This document shows, one piece after another, positions 23,712 to 33,257 of a stretch of DNA of 64,000 nucleotides (the stretch's first letter is position 1; every line of letters begins with the position of its first letter). The translations under genes were made by a program, and so were the position numbers. Where the stretch lies: positions 1 to 64,000 of the forward strand of contig NZ_JALDSX010000013.1 in assembly GCF_022748595.1 (NCBI RefSeq), in the 5' to 3' direction. The notes under the pieces were generated by a model that was not told where the DNA came from, did not search any database, and saw only the letters and a program-made list of their open reading frames with translations. The stretch is from Brevibacterium sp. ZH18. Its GTDB lineage: Bacteria; Actinomycetota; Actinomycetes; Actinomycetales; Brevibacteriaceae.

Positions 23712-24695
23712 CTAGTTCTGCTCGATCGTGATCGCTCCGGTGTCCGCACTCACGGAGACCGGAATGACCGTCTTCCCCTTGGCGTCCGCCGCGCTCTTCG
23801 ACGCGTCGTACTTCTTCAGCTCCTGCGCCAGATCGACGCTGCCCTGCTGTGAGTTCGCGTTGATCCGGTAGAACAGATCCTTCGCGTCACCGGACTTCTC
23901 GTCGCCGGATTTGGAAGCGGTCGCCTCGGCGGCCATGTTCTCCTGCGCCAGCTTCAGGCGCGGGAGGCTGAGGTCAATCGTGCCTGTATCGGTTTTGGCC
24001 ACGATGCCCGCGACCGGGACCATATCGTTGGAGAGGTCGAGGTCGATCGAGCCGGCAGAGGTGACGGCATCGACATGATCGCGAACCCTGAGATCCGTCC
24101 CGTCGATGGTGCCGACCTTTGTCTTTGACTCAATGGTCCCGAAGGTGCCGGTCAGGCTCGTCTCGCCGTAGTCCGTCGACGTCTGGAGGCGATCGGCTGT
24201 GGCGTCGACGTCGACGGATCCGCCATCGGTCTTCGCGATGATCTCCTTGTAGTCACCGGTGATGTTCAGTGTCCCGAAGCCACCGGCCAGGTCGAGCTTG
24301 AGTCCCTTTGCAAGCTGCGCAGGAAGTGCGACCTCGACCCGGGCGTTCTCGAAGTTGTGCTGACCGTCGACGGAGACTTCTGAGGAGTCGCCGGTCTCTC
24401 GAACATCGAGCTTCGGAGTCTTGTCACGCGGTGCGGTTCCGGCCAACGTCACGGTCGGTTCGCCCACGTCAGAAGTCTTGATCACGACCTCAGCACTCGT
24501 GTCGAGGGCCAAGCTGAGGTTCTTCATCCCCGCCGACAGCGGTTCGCTGTGTTCGTAATTCGCATAGTTCAGGCGTGACGCCCCGTGTGCGACGCTGATG
24601 GTGATGGGGACGAGGAGGGCGACGACCGCAGCAATGACGATGATCGCGCGCAAGCTGGTTCGCGCGGATGGGCTGACGTGGACTGTGGCAGGCAT
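23712..24695 (-). CDS. DUF4097 beta-helix-type envelope protein (LiaG-like)
   Basis: The 327 residues have one N-terminal membrane helix (AIIVIAAVVALLVPITISVAHG), then an extracytoplasmic DUF4097 domain of repeated short beta strands (LTGTFGTIESKTKVGTIDGTDL, AVTSAGSIDLDLS, IVAKTDTGTIDLSLP). DUF4097 proteins accompany envelope-stress regulators such as LiaG of the Lia system; their own role is uncertain. It begins one base past the response regulator stop and is the third gene of a kinase-regulator-DUF4097 operon. A charged Lys/Ser-rich insertion (near KSGDEKSGD) precedes the C-terminus. Confidence 0.8.
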   Translation of the reverse strand: MPATVHVSPSARTSLRAIIVIAAVVALLVPITISVAHGASRLNYANYEHSEPLSAGMKNLSLALDTSAEVVIKTSDVGEPTVTLAGTAPRDKTPKLDVRETGDSSEVSVDGQHNFENARVEVALPAQLAKGLKLDLAGGFGTLNITGDYKEIIAKTDGGSVDVDATADRLQTSTDYGETSLTGTFGTIESKTKVGTIDGTDLRVRDHVDAVTSAGSIDLDLSNDMVPVAGIVAKTDTGTIDLSLPRLKLAQENMAAEATASKSGDEKSGDAKDLFYRINANSQQGSVDLAQELKKYDASKSAADAKGKTVIPVSVSADTGAITIEQN

Positions 24696-24696
24696 T

Positions 24697-25341
24697 CTAG
24701 GCTCCGAGGAATGTGAGGACGGCGAGGACGCGTCGGTTGTCCGAAGTGTCCGCGGTGAGACCGAACTTGGTGAACACCGAGCTGATGTGCTTCTCGACAG
24801 CTCCGGCGCTGAGGTAGAGGGTGCGGGCGATCGCAGCGTTCGACTTGCCTTCGGCCATGAGCTGGAGGACTTCGAGTTCGCGCGGGCTCAGGGTGGAGAG
24901 CCCATCCTTCTTGCGGGTGCGCACGAGGATCTGGGCGACGACCTCAGGGTCGAGGACCGTTCCGCCCGAGGCGACCTCATCGACTGCTGCGAGGAAGTCC
25001 TCGACGTCGGCGACCCGATCCTTGAGGAGGTAGCCGAATCCACCGGTGTTCTCCGCGATGAGTTCTGACGCGTACTGCTCTTCGACGTATTGGCTGAAGA
25101 CGAGGACTTTGACGTCCGGGTTCTGCTTGCGGATGAGAACTGCGGCCCGGATGCCCTCGTCGGTGTACGTCGGCGGCATGCGCACGTCGATGACGGCGAG
25201 GTCCGGCGGGTTGTTGTGCACCGTTGCGAGGAGTTCGTTGGCGTCCGGGACTGCGGCGGTGACGTCGTGGCCGGCATCGACCAGAAGCCTCTCGAGTCCG
25301 GCTCGCAGGATGGCAGAGTCTTCGGCAATTACGATGCGCAT
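24697..25341 (-). CDS. NarL-type response regulator
   Basis: The 214 residues have a receiver domain (acidic pocket E7/D8, phospho-acceptor D52 in LAVIDVRMPP, conserved K in LLKD). A linker and a LuxR-type DNA-binding domain follow (LSPRELEVLQLMAEGKSNAAIARTLYLSAGAVEKHISSVFTKFG). Its start overlaps the kinase stop by 13 bases, and it is followed at once by the DUF4097 gene, so it is very likely the partner of the kinase at 25329-27098. Confidence 0.93.
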   Translation of the reverse strand: MRIVIAEDSAILRAGLERLLVDAGHDVTAAVPDANELLATVHNNPPDLAVIDVRMPPTYTDEGIRAAVLIRKQNPDVKVLVFSQYVEEQYASELIAENTGGFGYLLKDRVADVEDFLAAVDEVASGGTVLDPEVVAQILVRTRKKDGLSTLSPRELEVLQLMAEGKSNAAIARTLYLSAGAVEKHISSVFTKFGLTADTSDNRRVLAVLTFLGA

Positions 25342-27098
25342 GGCACCTCCACAACGACAGTAGTTGGCCCACCAGCGGGGCTGGTCAGGTTCAGTGTCCC
25401 ACGAGCGGCTTCAACGCGATCGACCAGACCGGCGATGCCTGTATGGCGTCCCGAACGGTCGATCCGTGCCCCGCCCCGGCCGTTGTCGGTGACAACGATC
25501 TGGACTCCGCCTTCGATCGGGGCGACGAAAACCCGGGCGTGGGCAGCACCCGAATGCTTCGCGATGTTGGTCAGGCATTCGGCGACGACGAAGTAGGCGA
25601 CAGCCTCGGCTTCCCGTTCGATGCGTCCTTCGAGTCGGACGTCGACTTCGACGGGGATCGTCGAGCGCCCGGCCAGGGCGGAGACGGCTGCATCGAGACC
25701 ACGGTCGGTGAGCACGGCCGGGTGGATTCCACGGGCCAGCTGGCGCAGTTCGTTGACGATTCCCTTCGCCTCGGTATGGGCCTCGGAGACAAGTTCCTTC
25801 GCTCGTTCGGGATCCGTGTCGATCTTCGATTTCGCCATACCCAAGGTCATGCTCAGGGCGACGAGGCGGGGCTGGGCTCCGTCATGCAGGTCGCGTTCGA
25901 TGCGCAGCCGTTCTGCTGCGGCTGCATCGATCCCGGCCATGCGGGCTCGGTCGAGTTCGGTGACCTCAGCCTGCAGTGCCGCGGTCCGGGGCGGCGTCAG
26001 AAGGCTGCGATCGAGGGCACGGTCGAGGTACGGGGCGAACCATAGGATCGCCAGGGAGCTGGCCAGGATGATGACAGCGCCGATGACGATGCCGACGCGG
26101 CCCAGGCCGGTGGCAGAAGCGGCGAAGAAGCCTGCGGAGATGCCGTCGGGGTTGATCGCGCCGAAGATGCCGAAGATGGAACCGCAGATTCCCGCCACGG
26201 TGCCGCCGACGACGACCGCACCGAGCAGCATCTTGATGTAGTGATGGGCAGTCGAGCGCCAGAACAATCCGGATTTCACGGTCAGCCACTGATTGTGGAG
26301 GAAGCGGCCGAAGCCGGATGGGCGGGTGCTGCGAGCGATCTTCGGCACGGGGATCCGGTCGCCGTAGATGAGTTCGGCACGATATCGTTCGACGATGTTC
26401 GCTCCCTGCTGGACCAGGATCCAGATGACGAGAGCAAGCACTCCGAGGCCGAGCGCGAAGATTCCGCCGATTCCTGTGAACAGGAGGCCGAGCGGGATCC
26501 AGGCCCAGATCACGGCGAGGACGGCCGAGAGCACCAGGTTGGCGACTCCGACGAATCCGGTTCGGCTGTGCGGCCATTCGATCGGACCGTCCGCCGGAAC
26601 CTCGGTCGCCTCTGAATCCGACAGAGGCATCGCTCCGGTCACGGGTGCATAGGCGACGCTCTCCGGTCCCGGCTTCTTCCGCCGAGGTGGTGCTCCCCCG
26701 GGCATCGATCCGTTAGGGACCGTGCCGGGCATCGGGTTCGAATAGGCGAAACCGGACTGGTGGGAGTTGACCGGGTGAGAGTAACCGGGCTGGTGCGACC
26801 AGGCTTGCGGCTGACTGCCCTGCTGGGGGCTTCGGGGATACGCGTTTCCGGGATTCGAGGGGTGCTGCTGAGCGCTGTCGGTGTTTGCCTGTCCGGATCG
26901 GACCTGGGGATTGGCCTGGGAAAATGCTTGTGCGTACGCCTGGTCAGAGTTCTGAGCTGGCGGCTGCTCGCGGGTCGGCGGTGCGTTGACGATCGCCTCG
27001 GCGCTGATGGGCCTGTGGTCGTCGGGGATAGGAGTTTCCACCGGATCGGTGCCGTTCGGCTCCGAATCCTGTGGGCTCTCGGGGGTCTTCTCACTCAT
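25329..27098 (-). CDS. Sensor histidine kinase (HisKA_3) with disordered N-terminus
   Basis: The 589-residue kinase starts with about 150 residues rich in Pro, Gln, Ser and Asn and likely disordered. Membrane helices follow (near IWAWIPLGLLFTGIGGIFALG, then two more around residues 285-350). The HisKA_3 dimer motif has the phospho-acceptor in ERDLHDGAQ (about H405), followed by the ATPase domain with N-box AECLTNIAKH and G-boxes VTDNGRGG and GIAGL. I use the ATG at 27098: TAGCGT lies 7 bases before it, giving a leaderless start. The longer frame has no signal. It forms an operon with the regulator and DUF4097 gene. Confidence 0.9.
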   Translation of the reverse strand: MSEKTPESPQDSEPNGTDPVETPIPDDHRPISAEAIVNAPPTREQPPAQNSDQAYAQAFSQANPQVRSGQANTDSAQQHPSNPGNAYPRSPQQGSQPQAWSHQPGYSHPVNSHQSGFAYSNPMPGTVPNGSMPGGAPPRRKKPGPESVAYAPVTGAMPLSDSEATEVPADGPIEWPHSRTGFVGVANLVLSAVLAVIWAWIPLGLLFTGIGGIFALGLGVLALVIWILVQQGANIVERYRAELIYGDRIPVPKIARSTRPSGFGRFLHNQWLTVKSGLFWRSTAHHYIKMLLGAVVVGGTVAGICGSIFGIFGAINPDGISAGFFAASATGLGRVGIVIGAVIILASSLAILWFAPYLDRALDRSLLTPPRTAALQAEVTELDRARMAGIDAAAAERLRIERDLHDGAQPRLVALSMTLGMAKSKIDTDPERAKELVSEAHTEAKGIVNELRQLARGIHPAVLTDRGLDAAVSALAGRSTIPVEVDVRLEGRIEREAEAVAYFVVAECLTNIAKHSGAAHARVFVAPIEGGVQIVVTDNGRGGARIDRSGRHTGIAGLVDRVEAARGTLNLTSPAGGPTTVVVEVPCAS

Positions 27099-27210
27099 AG
27101 CAATAACGCTACGGGAGTCGTTGAGCAGCCAACAGCACGAAGACCTCCGACCCGACATCGGGTTTTCCCCACGCTGCCGTGATCGGCTCGAGAGGCTTTC
27201 GGTGCGAGCT

Positions 27211-28467
27211 CTACGCGTAGACCCGTGCGTCGACCGACGTTTCGAGCGGACGATCCGCCTCGACCCTGGCGGCACCGGCAGTCGCCGCGAGGGCCGCATC
27301 GAGGTCAGCGAGGATGTCGTCGATGTCCTCGATGCCCAGCGACAGGCGGATGAAGCTTCCGGAGACACTGAGCTCGCAGTCCGCAACAGACAGGTGCGTC
27401 ATCGTGGCCGGGTGATCAATGAGGGACTCCACGCCGCCGAGCGATTCGGCCAAGGTGATGAGCTTCGTGTTCGAGACCAACGACAATGCTCTGGCCTCGG
27501 TGTCGGTGCGCAGCGACACGACTCCCCCGAAGCCGCTCATCTGCTTCTTCGCGATCTCATGACCGGGGTGACTGGGCAGGCCAGGGTAATAGACCTCGGC
27601 GATCTCGGGGCGTGTCTGCAGCCATTCGGCCACGGCCTGCGCGTTCTCGCAGTGTTTGGCCATCCGCAACGGCAGGGTCTTGATGCCGCGTCGGGTCAGC
27701 CAGGCGTCGAACGGGGCGATGCCCAGCCCCACGGATGCCAGGTGACTCTGGAGACGATCGACAACCTCGGCGGCACGGGCACACGTCGTGCCGTCACCGG
27801 CGAGGACAGCGCCGCCGATGACGTCGGAGTGGCCATTGATGAACTTCGTCGTCGAATGGATGACGACGTCCGCGCCGAGATCGATCGGGCGCTGCAGAAT
27901 GGGCGTCGCGAAGGTCGAATCGACGGCGAGGATCGCATTCGCGGCGTGAGCCAGCTTCGCGGTCTCCGCAATGTCGACGATGTCGAGGCCCGGGTTGCTC
28001 GGGGTCTCGACCCACACGATCGCGGTCTTCTCCGAGATCACCGCGGCCAGTGCCTCGGTGTCGGTGAGATCGACCGTGCGGACGCGCACACCCCAGCGCT
28101 CATACTCATTCTTCAGCAGTCGGTAGGTGCCGCCGTAGATGTCGCGCGGGATGATGATCTCATCGCCAGGGCCCAGCAGCGCGGAGAACACTGCGACCTC
28201 CGCCGAAGTGCCCGAGTTCACTGCCGCGGCGAACGATGCGTTCTCCAATTCGCACAGCACGTCTTCGAGGTCGCTGCGATTCGGAGTGCCCGTGCGCGCG
28301 TAGTCGAAGCCGGCACGAGTCTGTCCGGGAGTGTCCATCATGAAGGTCGAGGTCTGGAAGATCGGGGCGACGACCGAGCCTGTGTGCGATTCGGGATCGG
28401 CTCCCGAATGCACCGAGCGGGTCGAAATGCCAGGCTGAGCGGTGTGCACGCGTTCGGTGTGGCTCAC
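27211..28467 (-). CDS. Cystathionine gamma-synthase family PLP enzyme
   Basis: The 418-residue protein belongs to the trans-sulfuration PLP enzymes that join or cleave cystathionine-type thioethers in methionine and cysteine metabolism. Signature segments are FDYARTGTPNRSDLEDVL, NSGTSAEVAVFSALLGPGDEII, WVETPSNPGLDIVDI and the PLP lysine in IHSTTKFINGHSDVIGG. Synthase (metB), lyase (metC/mccB) or related activity cannot be told apart from sequence alone. The GTG at 28467 is preceded by GAAGGAAGG, so the longer frame to 28518 is not needed. No SAM or cobalamin riboswitch was seen upstream. Confidence 0.88.
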   Translation of the reverse strand: MSHTERVHTAQPGISTRSVHSGADPESHTGSVVAPIFQTSTFMMDTPGQTRAGFDYARTGTPNRSDLEDVLCELENASFAAAVNSGTSAEVAVFSALLGPGDEIIIPRDIYGGTYRLLKNEYERWGVRVRTVDLTDTEALAAVISEKTAIVWVETPSNPGLDIVDIAETAKLAHAANAILAVDSTFATPILQRPIDLGADVVIHSTTKFINGHSDVIGGAVLAGDGTTCARAAEVVDRLQSHLASVGLGIAPFDAWLTRRGIKTLPLRMAKHCENAQAVAEWLQTRPEIAEVYYPGLPSHPGHEIAKKQMSGFGGVVSLRTDTEARALSLVSNTKLITLAESLGGVESLIDHPATMTHLSVADCELSVSGSFIRLSLGIEDIDDILADLDAALAATAGAARVEADRPLETSVDARVYA

Positions 28468-28608
28468 GGCGGTTCCTTCCTTCACTGATGGACCCCGACA
28501 ATGTGGTCGAAGTTCCACCAGTCTGGGCGGAGTCAGGCCTGGTCGTCATCGCATGTGACCCGGAATGTCACCGCCCGTCATGTTTACGACTTTCATCGAC
28601 TTTTTTCG

Positions 28609-30195
28609 TCACGGTCGAAGTCGCGAAGGACCGTCGACGCCTGGCAGCTCGGCCGCGATGACCAGCGAGCCCAGGAGGAGCACTGCGGCAGCTGCGGCCC
28701 AGATGAATGGCGCGATCCCGGCCAGAAGCGCGATTGCGATACCGATGACGGCCAGTCCGACTGCCAGGATCGCGCGGTGGAGCTGACGATTCCTCGGGTG
28801 AGGTCGCTGTCCGGCACCGTGACGTGGTCGCTGGCTCAATGGCAGAATGACTCCGCCAGCCGCGCGGATTCCTTCGGTGATGGTCCGGACGAATTTCACC
28901 AATGTCTCATTCTTCGGCACGTCCGCCTTCGCCGCCAGGACGGCGACTCCAGCAGATGCGGCGAAGACCAGGATCAGCCATACCGGCCGATTCATCCACC
29001 ACCAGGCCGACTCGACCGGGGGCAAGATGACGGTGCTGAGACCAAGACCCGTGCCGTGTGGCGCTGCGGCAAGCAAAGATGCCAGCCCGCCCTGGACACC
29101 GATGAGGGTGATGACGACGCTCATATGCCACAGGTAGACGTGCATCCCGTACTTGTTTCCCCACGCGATCAGCCGATCCCAGATCCGCGCCTGGGTGTCA
29201 CGCTCGACAACGGAGCGCGCCCGTCCACCTGCCACCAGGGAACTCAACCAGGCATGGCCCAGCCGCAGAAGAGCAATCTGCGCCAATCCCAAGAGCACGA
29301 GCGCACCGGTGGGCGGGTTGAGGTTGACGAGCATGTTCGGGCTGTGGACGCCGAGTGCGACCAGTCCGCCGAGAACCGTCACGGCCAGCACGGCGACCGT
29401 CCAGAGTAAGCCCGAGCGCACTGGACGATGCATGGCGTCGTGGAAGAAGAACCCGAACTGCTGGATGAGAGGCCAGACGAGAAGGAAGTTGAGGTATCCA
29501 AGTCCCGTCACCCCGCTGATCGCGACCACCGTATCCACCACCGCAACGGCACCGGCGAGCGCCAGGACGGTCCGCCTCGGCGCGCGTGCGTGGAATCGTG
29601 CAGCCAGCGGAACCAATGATGTCAGGCCGACGTAGACGGCGAGGAACCACAGCGGCTGGCCGATGCGCCGGCCGGCCTCGGCGATGAGCTCAGGTGATGC
29701 GCCGAGTTCGGAGGCGATCTCGACGCCGAGCCCCGCGAGGATGATGAGGACAGTGACCGGTGCGACGAGCCGACGCAGGCGCACGCTGAGATAGTCGGCC
29801 CAGGTCCCACCCTTGGCCTGCGTCCGTCGCCACTGGCTCAGCGCCGCGTAGCCGCCGATCGCAAAGAAGAGCGGCATGATCTGGTAGAACCATGAGGCGA
29901 TCGTGAAGCCGAGCGAACCGGAGAGGGCAACGGTCGGCACCACCTCGCCGCGGACACCGAGCTCGGCGCTGCTCATCATCGAGTGGAGCGCGACCACGAC
30001 GATGAGGCAGGCGAAGCGGACGAAGTCGAGAGCCGCGTCCCGGTGTGGGCGAGTGGACTCGGGTGGTGTTGGAGTGCTCCCTGCAGGTGGGATGGGAAGC
30101 TGGCGCGTGCGTGTGACGGGCGGTGCTGGCATGAGCGCCGCAGGCGGTGCGGGCGGTGCGGGCGGTGCGGGCGGTGCGGCGAGAGTGAGAGACAT
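28609..30195 (-). CDS. Acyltransferase-3 family membrane protein
   Basis: The 528-residue protein has about ten membrane helices and the acyltransferase-3 opening (RDAALDFVRFACLIVVVALHSMM). Conserved motifs include WFYQIMPLFFAIGGYAALSQW and YLWHMSVVITL. Such enzymes O-acylate surface sugars or other exported molecules. The N-terminal 50 residues are Pro/Ala-rich with PPAPPAPPAPPA encoded by a 9-base tandem repeat (30142-30179). The ATG at 30195 is preceded by GAAGGA. No glycan genes are adjacent, so the acceptor is unknown. Confidence 0.82.
   Translation of the reverse strand: MSLTLAAPPAPPAPPAPPAALMPAPPVTRTRQLPIPPAGSTPTPPESTRPHRDAALDFVRFACLIVVVALHSMMSSAELGVRGEVVPTVALSGSLGFTIASWFYQIMPLFFAIGGYAALSQWRRTQAKGGTWADYLSVRLRRLVAPVTVLIILAGLGVEIASELGASPELIAEAGRRIGQPLWFLAVYVGLTSLVPLAARFHARAPRRTVLALAGAVAVVDTVVAISGVTGLGYLNFLLVWPLIQQFGFFFHDAMHRPVRSGLLWTVAVLAVTVLGGLVALGVHSPNMLVNLNPPTGALVLLGLAQIALLRLGHAWLSSLVAGGRARSVVERDTQARIWDRLIAWGNKYGMHVYLWHMSVVITLIGVQGGLASLLAAAPHGTGLGLSTVILPPVESAWWWMNRPVWLILVFAASAGVAVLAAKADVPKNETLVKFVRTITEGIRAAGGVILPLSQRPRHGAGQRPHPRNRQLHRAILAVGLAVIGIAIALLAGIAPFIWAAAAAVLLLGSLVIAAELPGVDGPSRLRP
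30142..30179. repeat. 9-bp tandem repeat (GGCGGTGCG, about 4 copies)
   Basis: Four consecutive 9-base units encode the Pro-Pro-Ala run near the N-terminus of the acyltransferase. The repeat keeps frame, so length changes would alter only the number of PPA units. Confidence 0.8.
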
Positions 30196-30449
30196 TTCAG
30201 TTCCTTCAACGGTTCGAAAGTGTTCGACTCAACCGAAGTTAGGGACCGGGCTGCCTCCTCCACATCACCTCAGAGTTCCGACCTCAACCCGCCCGAGCAC
30301 TACCTGCGGGTGAGTCGTCGCGGCCCGCTCCCGATACCGTGCCGCTTCGCGTCATGTCGACTCGCACCGGAGTGCAAGAATGGCAACGAGAACATCACCC
30401 ACTCAGAGACCCGCTTGATCCACGAGGCACAAGCAAGGAGAACGAAACG

Positions 30450-31490
30450 ATGACGACGATCGCCTTCGAGACCACCGACCTGCCCATCATCGGGGCTCCA
30501 ATGGCTGGCGGAACGACAACGCCCGAGCTCTGCGCTGCTGTCGCCCGAGCCGGCGGGTTTCCCTTCGTCGCCGGCGGGTATCTCACCGCCGAGGCGCTGG
30601 CCCCGCTCATCGATCGCATGCGGGAGACGACCGATAACTTCGGCGTCAATCTCTTCGCTCCGAATCCGGTACCCGTCGACCGCGAGGCCTTCGCCGGTTT
30701 CGTCGCTGCCCTCGAACCCGTAGCCACCGAGCGCGGGCTGAGGCTCAACCCTGAACCCGTCGATGACGACGATCATTACACCGACAAGGTCGACTACCTC
30801 GTCGACAATCCGGTGCCCTTGGTGTCGATGACGTTCAATATCTCCACCGCCGAGGTGGTCGACCGTCTCCATTCCGTCGGCACTCAGGTCGCGGCGACCG
30901 TGACCACCCCCGCCGAGGCCCGCACCGCTGCGGAGCGCGGCGTCGACGCGCTCATCGTTCAGGGTCCTCGCGCCGGCGGGCATTCGGGAACCGCCGATCC
31001 GACACGGCAGATCGAGGACCGTGCCACGGTCGACCTCCTCAGAGAAGTCCTCGCCGAGGTGGACCTCCCCATCGCTGCCGGCGGCGGAGTCGACGGGGTT
31101 GAAACGGTCGAGGCTCTCCTGCAGGCAGGGGCGAGCGCCGTGGTCGTCGGCACCCTTCTGCTGCTGAGCGATGAGGCAGGCACTGCTCCGACTCACCGGG
31201 CCGCGCTGCAGTCCGAGGAGTTCAACGAGACACAGCTGACCAGGGCGTTCACCGGACGCCCTGCACGTGCACTGGTCAATGACTTCGTGCGGAAATTCGA
31301 CTCGGTGGCTGTTGATGCCTATCCGGCGGTGCATCATCTGACGAAGGAATTCCGCGGCGCAGCGAAGAAAGCCGGCGATCCGCAGAACCTGCACCTGTGG
31401 GCCGGCACCGGCTATCGCGGTGCGCAGACAGGATCAGCGGAGACGATCGTCAAGGAGCTCGGCTCAGCTGCCGGCGACGATCAGGCCTGA
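30450..31490 (+). CDS. Nitronate monooxygenase family FMN enzyme
   Basis: The 346-residue protein is a TIM-barrel FMN enzyme of the nitronate monooxygenase / 2-nitropropane dioxygenase family, which detoxifies nitronates with O2. Evidence includes the start FETTDLPIIGAPMAGG, VQGPRAGGHSGT with the catalytic His, and the FMN-phosphate segment PIAAGGGVDGVETV with VVVGTLLLLSDEA. The ATG at 30450 follows AAGGAG. The last 27 bases overlap, tail to tail, the response regulator gene on the other strand. Confidence 0.88.
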   Translation: MTTIAFETTDLPIIGAPMAGGTTTPELCAAVARAGGFPFVAGGYLTAEALAPLIDRMRETTDNFGVNLFAPNPVPVDREAFAGFVAALEPVATERGLRLNPEPVDDDDHYTDKVDYLVDNPVPLVSMTFNISTAEVVDRLHSVGTQVAATVTTPAEARTAAERGVDALIVQGPRAGGHSGTADPTRQIEDRATVDLLREVLAEVDLPIAAGGGVDGVETVEALLQAGASAVVVGTLLLLSDEAGTAPTHRAALQSEEFNETQLTRAFTGRPARALVNDFVRKFDSVAVDAYPAVHHLTKEFRGAAKKAGDPQNLHLWAGTGYRGAQTGSAETIVKELGSAAGDDQA

Positions 31491-32183
31491 TTCGTAGGCG
31501 GCGACGACGATCTGGGCGCGATCGCGCAGTCCCAGCTTCGACAAGACCCGGGAGACGTGCGTCTTCACAGTCTGTTCGGCGAGGAACAAGTGGTCGGCCA
31601 CCTCGGCGTTGGTGTGCCCCTTCGCCACCAGCGTCATGACGTCGATCTCACGGTCGGTGAGCTGCCCGAGCACAGCCGTGTCCTTAGCGACCTTGGGCCC
31701 GCTGACGTATTCGGCGATGAGCCGGCGGGTCACCGACGGCGCCAGCAGCGACTGCCCTTCGGCGACGACCCGGACCGCCGTGATCATGTCCTCGGCGGTG
31801 GCGTCCTTGAGCAGGAACCCGCTCGCTCCCGCGCGCAGGGCGGAGAAGACGTATTCATCGGCGTCGAAGGTCGTGAGCATGATGACCTTCGGGTGGTCGC
31901 CCGGCATCGAGAAGACCGCGCGAGTCGCGTCGAGGCCGTTGAGTGTGGGCATCCGGATATCCATCAGGATGATGTCGGGATCGGTCCGGCGCACGAGGTC
32001 GACGACCTGCGAACCGTCCTCGGCGCTGCCGACCACAGTCATATCTGACTGCGCATCGAGGAGTGCGCCGAAGCCTTGGCGGACCATAGCCTGATCGTCA
32101 ACGATCGCGACCCGGATCGTCTCGGACAGAGGCGGGGGAACGCTCTGTCCCACCGGCGATTGCGACGCTCCTGATTCTGGCAT
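31464..32183 (-). CDS. NarL-type response regulator
   Basis: A 239-residue regulator with an extra N-terminal Pro/Ser-rich stretch of about 20 residues, a receiver domain (DD at 29-30, phospho-acceptor D75 in IILMDIRMPT, LLKD lysine), and a LuxR HTH (LTDREIDVMTLVAKGHTNAEVADHLFLAEQTVKTHVSRVLSKLG). A TAGCGT -10 box lies 6 bases before the ATG, so the transcript is probably leaderless. It is divergent from the DMT-kinase operon (32352-35398), whose kinase is the most likely partner. Confidence 0.93.
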   Translation of the reverse strand: MPESGASQSPVGQSVPPPLSETIRVAIVDDQAMVRQGFGALLDAQSDMTVVGSAEDGSQVVDLVRRTDPDIILMDIRMPTLNGLDATRAVFSMPGDHPKVIMLTTFDADEYVFSALRAGASGFLLKDATAEDMITAVRVVAEGQSLLAPSVTRRLIAEYVSGPKVAKDTAVLGQLTDREIDVMTLVAKGHTNAEVADHLFLAEQTVKTHVSRVLSKLGLRDRAQIVVAAYESGLIVAGS

Positions 32184-32351
32184 GCCCTCACGCTACCCGA
32201 ACGGGACCCGACACGACACGCACAAGCCGCACCACCTCGGCGCTCGAGGCCTGCGAACCACGGTTTTCACTCTTAGGTATCATCCGCGGCCACACACGTT
32301 CACTCCTTCGTATGATGTGCACCGGCAGACCGGGTCCTTAGCGTGCACACC

Positions 32352-33257
32352 ATGATCATCACCGCGATAGTCCTCGCCATCGCCGCCGCCTTCTGCTTGG
32401 CGCTCGGCACCCACTTCCAGCAGTACGCCGTCGCCACCATGAGCCCCGGCCGCAGACGGCAGGCCACCTGGTTCACGGGCCTGGGACTGATGGGCATGGT
32501 GACCGTCCTCAACGTCGTCGCACTCGGCCTGGGCCCCGTCGCCATCGTCCAGCCCATCGGCGCGCTCTCCCTCGTCTTCGCAGCCTTCATCGGCCGCCGG
32601 TACTTCGGCCTCCACCTGAACGCCCCGCTGCTCATCAGCATCGGTGTGACGCTCTTCGGTGTTTTCGCCTTCGTCTCCACCTCGGCGAGGTTCACCCACG
32701 AGCTCGTCACCACCGAGTCCTCGATCACCACCCTGCTCTCTGTCCTCGTCGCCCTCAGCGTCTTCGGCGCCCTGTTCGTCTTCAGCACCGCCGGGCACAT
32801 TCCGCGGGTGATCATGACCGGCCTCATCTTCGGCACGGTCGCCGCGGCCACTCACGTCCTGGCACGCACAGTCGTGACCACGGGCCTGCCCGGGTTCGAC
32901 GGTCCGGATGGGAAGTGGTGGTGGGTGCTCGCAGCTGTGGCTCTCGCCTCGGCGGTGGGATTCTGGCTCGTCCAGACGGCCTACGCCTCCGGACCCGCGG
33001 AAACAGTTCTGGCCGGCCTGACCGTCATCGACCCGATCGTCGCCGTCATCATCGGCGGCGCTCTCTTCGGCGAGTACACGGGGCTGACACCGGGTGCCGT
33101 CCTCCTCCTCGTCCTCGCCGGTGCCGGTGGGATCACCGGAGTGTGGATGCTCTCGAAGTTCCACCCCCGCAGCCTCAACAGCCGCACTGCCGCAACCTCG
33201 GAGACGCCCTCCGCAAGCCTGCAGAACCACCTCAACAAGCAAGGAGTTCGATCATGA
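32352..33257 (+). CDS. DMT superfamily transporter-like membrane protein
   Basis: About 301 residues with nine or ten hydrophobic helices typical of DMT/EamA or NIPA-like carriers (IVLAIAAAFCLALGTHFQQYAV; VAIVQPIGALSLVFAAFIGRRYFG; AETVLAGLTVIDPIVAVIIGGALFGEYTG). I use the ATG at 32352. A TAGCGT -10 box (32339-32344) overlaps the competing GTG at 32343 and lies 7 bases before the ATG, giving a leaderless start. The stop overlaps the kinase start by 4 bases (ATGA), so the two are coupled. The substrate is unknown. Confidence 0.8.
   Translation: MIITAIVLAIAAAFCLALGTHFQQYAVATMSPGRRRQATWFTGLGLMGMVTVLNVVALGLGPVAIVQPIGALSLVFAAFIGRRYFGLHLNAPLLISIGVTLFGVFAFVSTSARFTHELVTTESSITTLLSVLVALSVFGALFVFSTAGHIPRVIMTGLIFGTVAAATHVLARTVVTTGLPGFDGPDGKWWWVLAAVALASAVGFWLVQTAYASGPAETVLAGLTVIDPIVAVIIGGALFGEYTGLTPGAVLLLVLAGAGGITGVWMLSKFHPRSLNSRTAATSETPSASLQNHLNKQGVRS

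Noticed and set aside
28468-28608. SAM or cobalamin riboswitch upstream of the cystathionine gamma-synthase
   Set aside because: None of the conserved blocks of either riboswitch are present; only a short GTGAC/GTCAC inverted repeat is seen.
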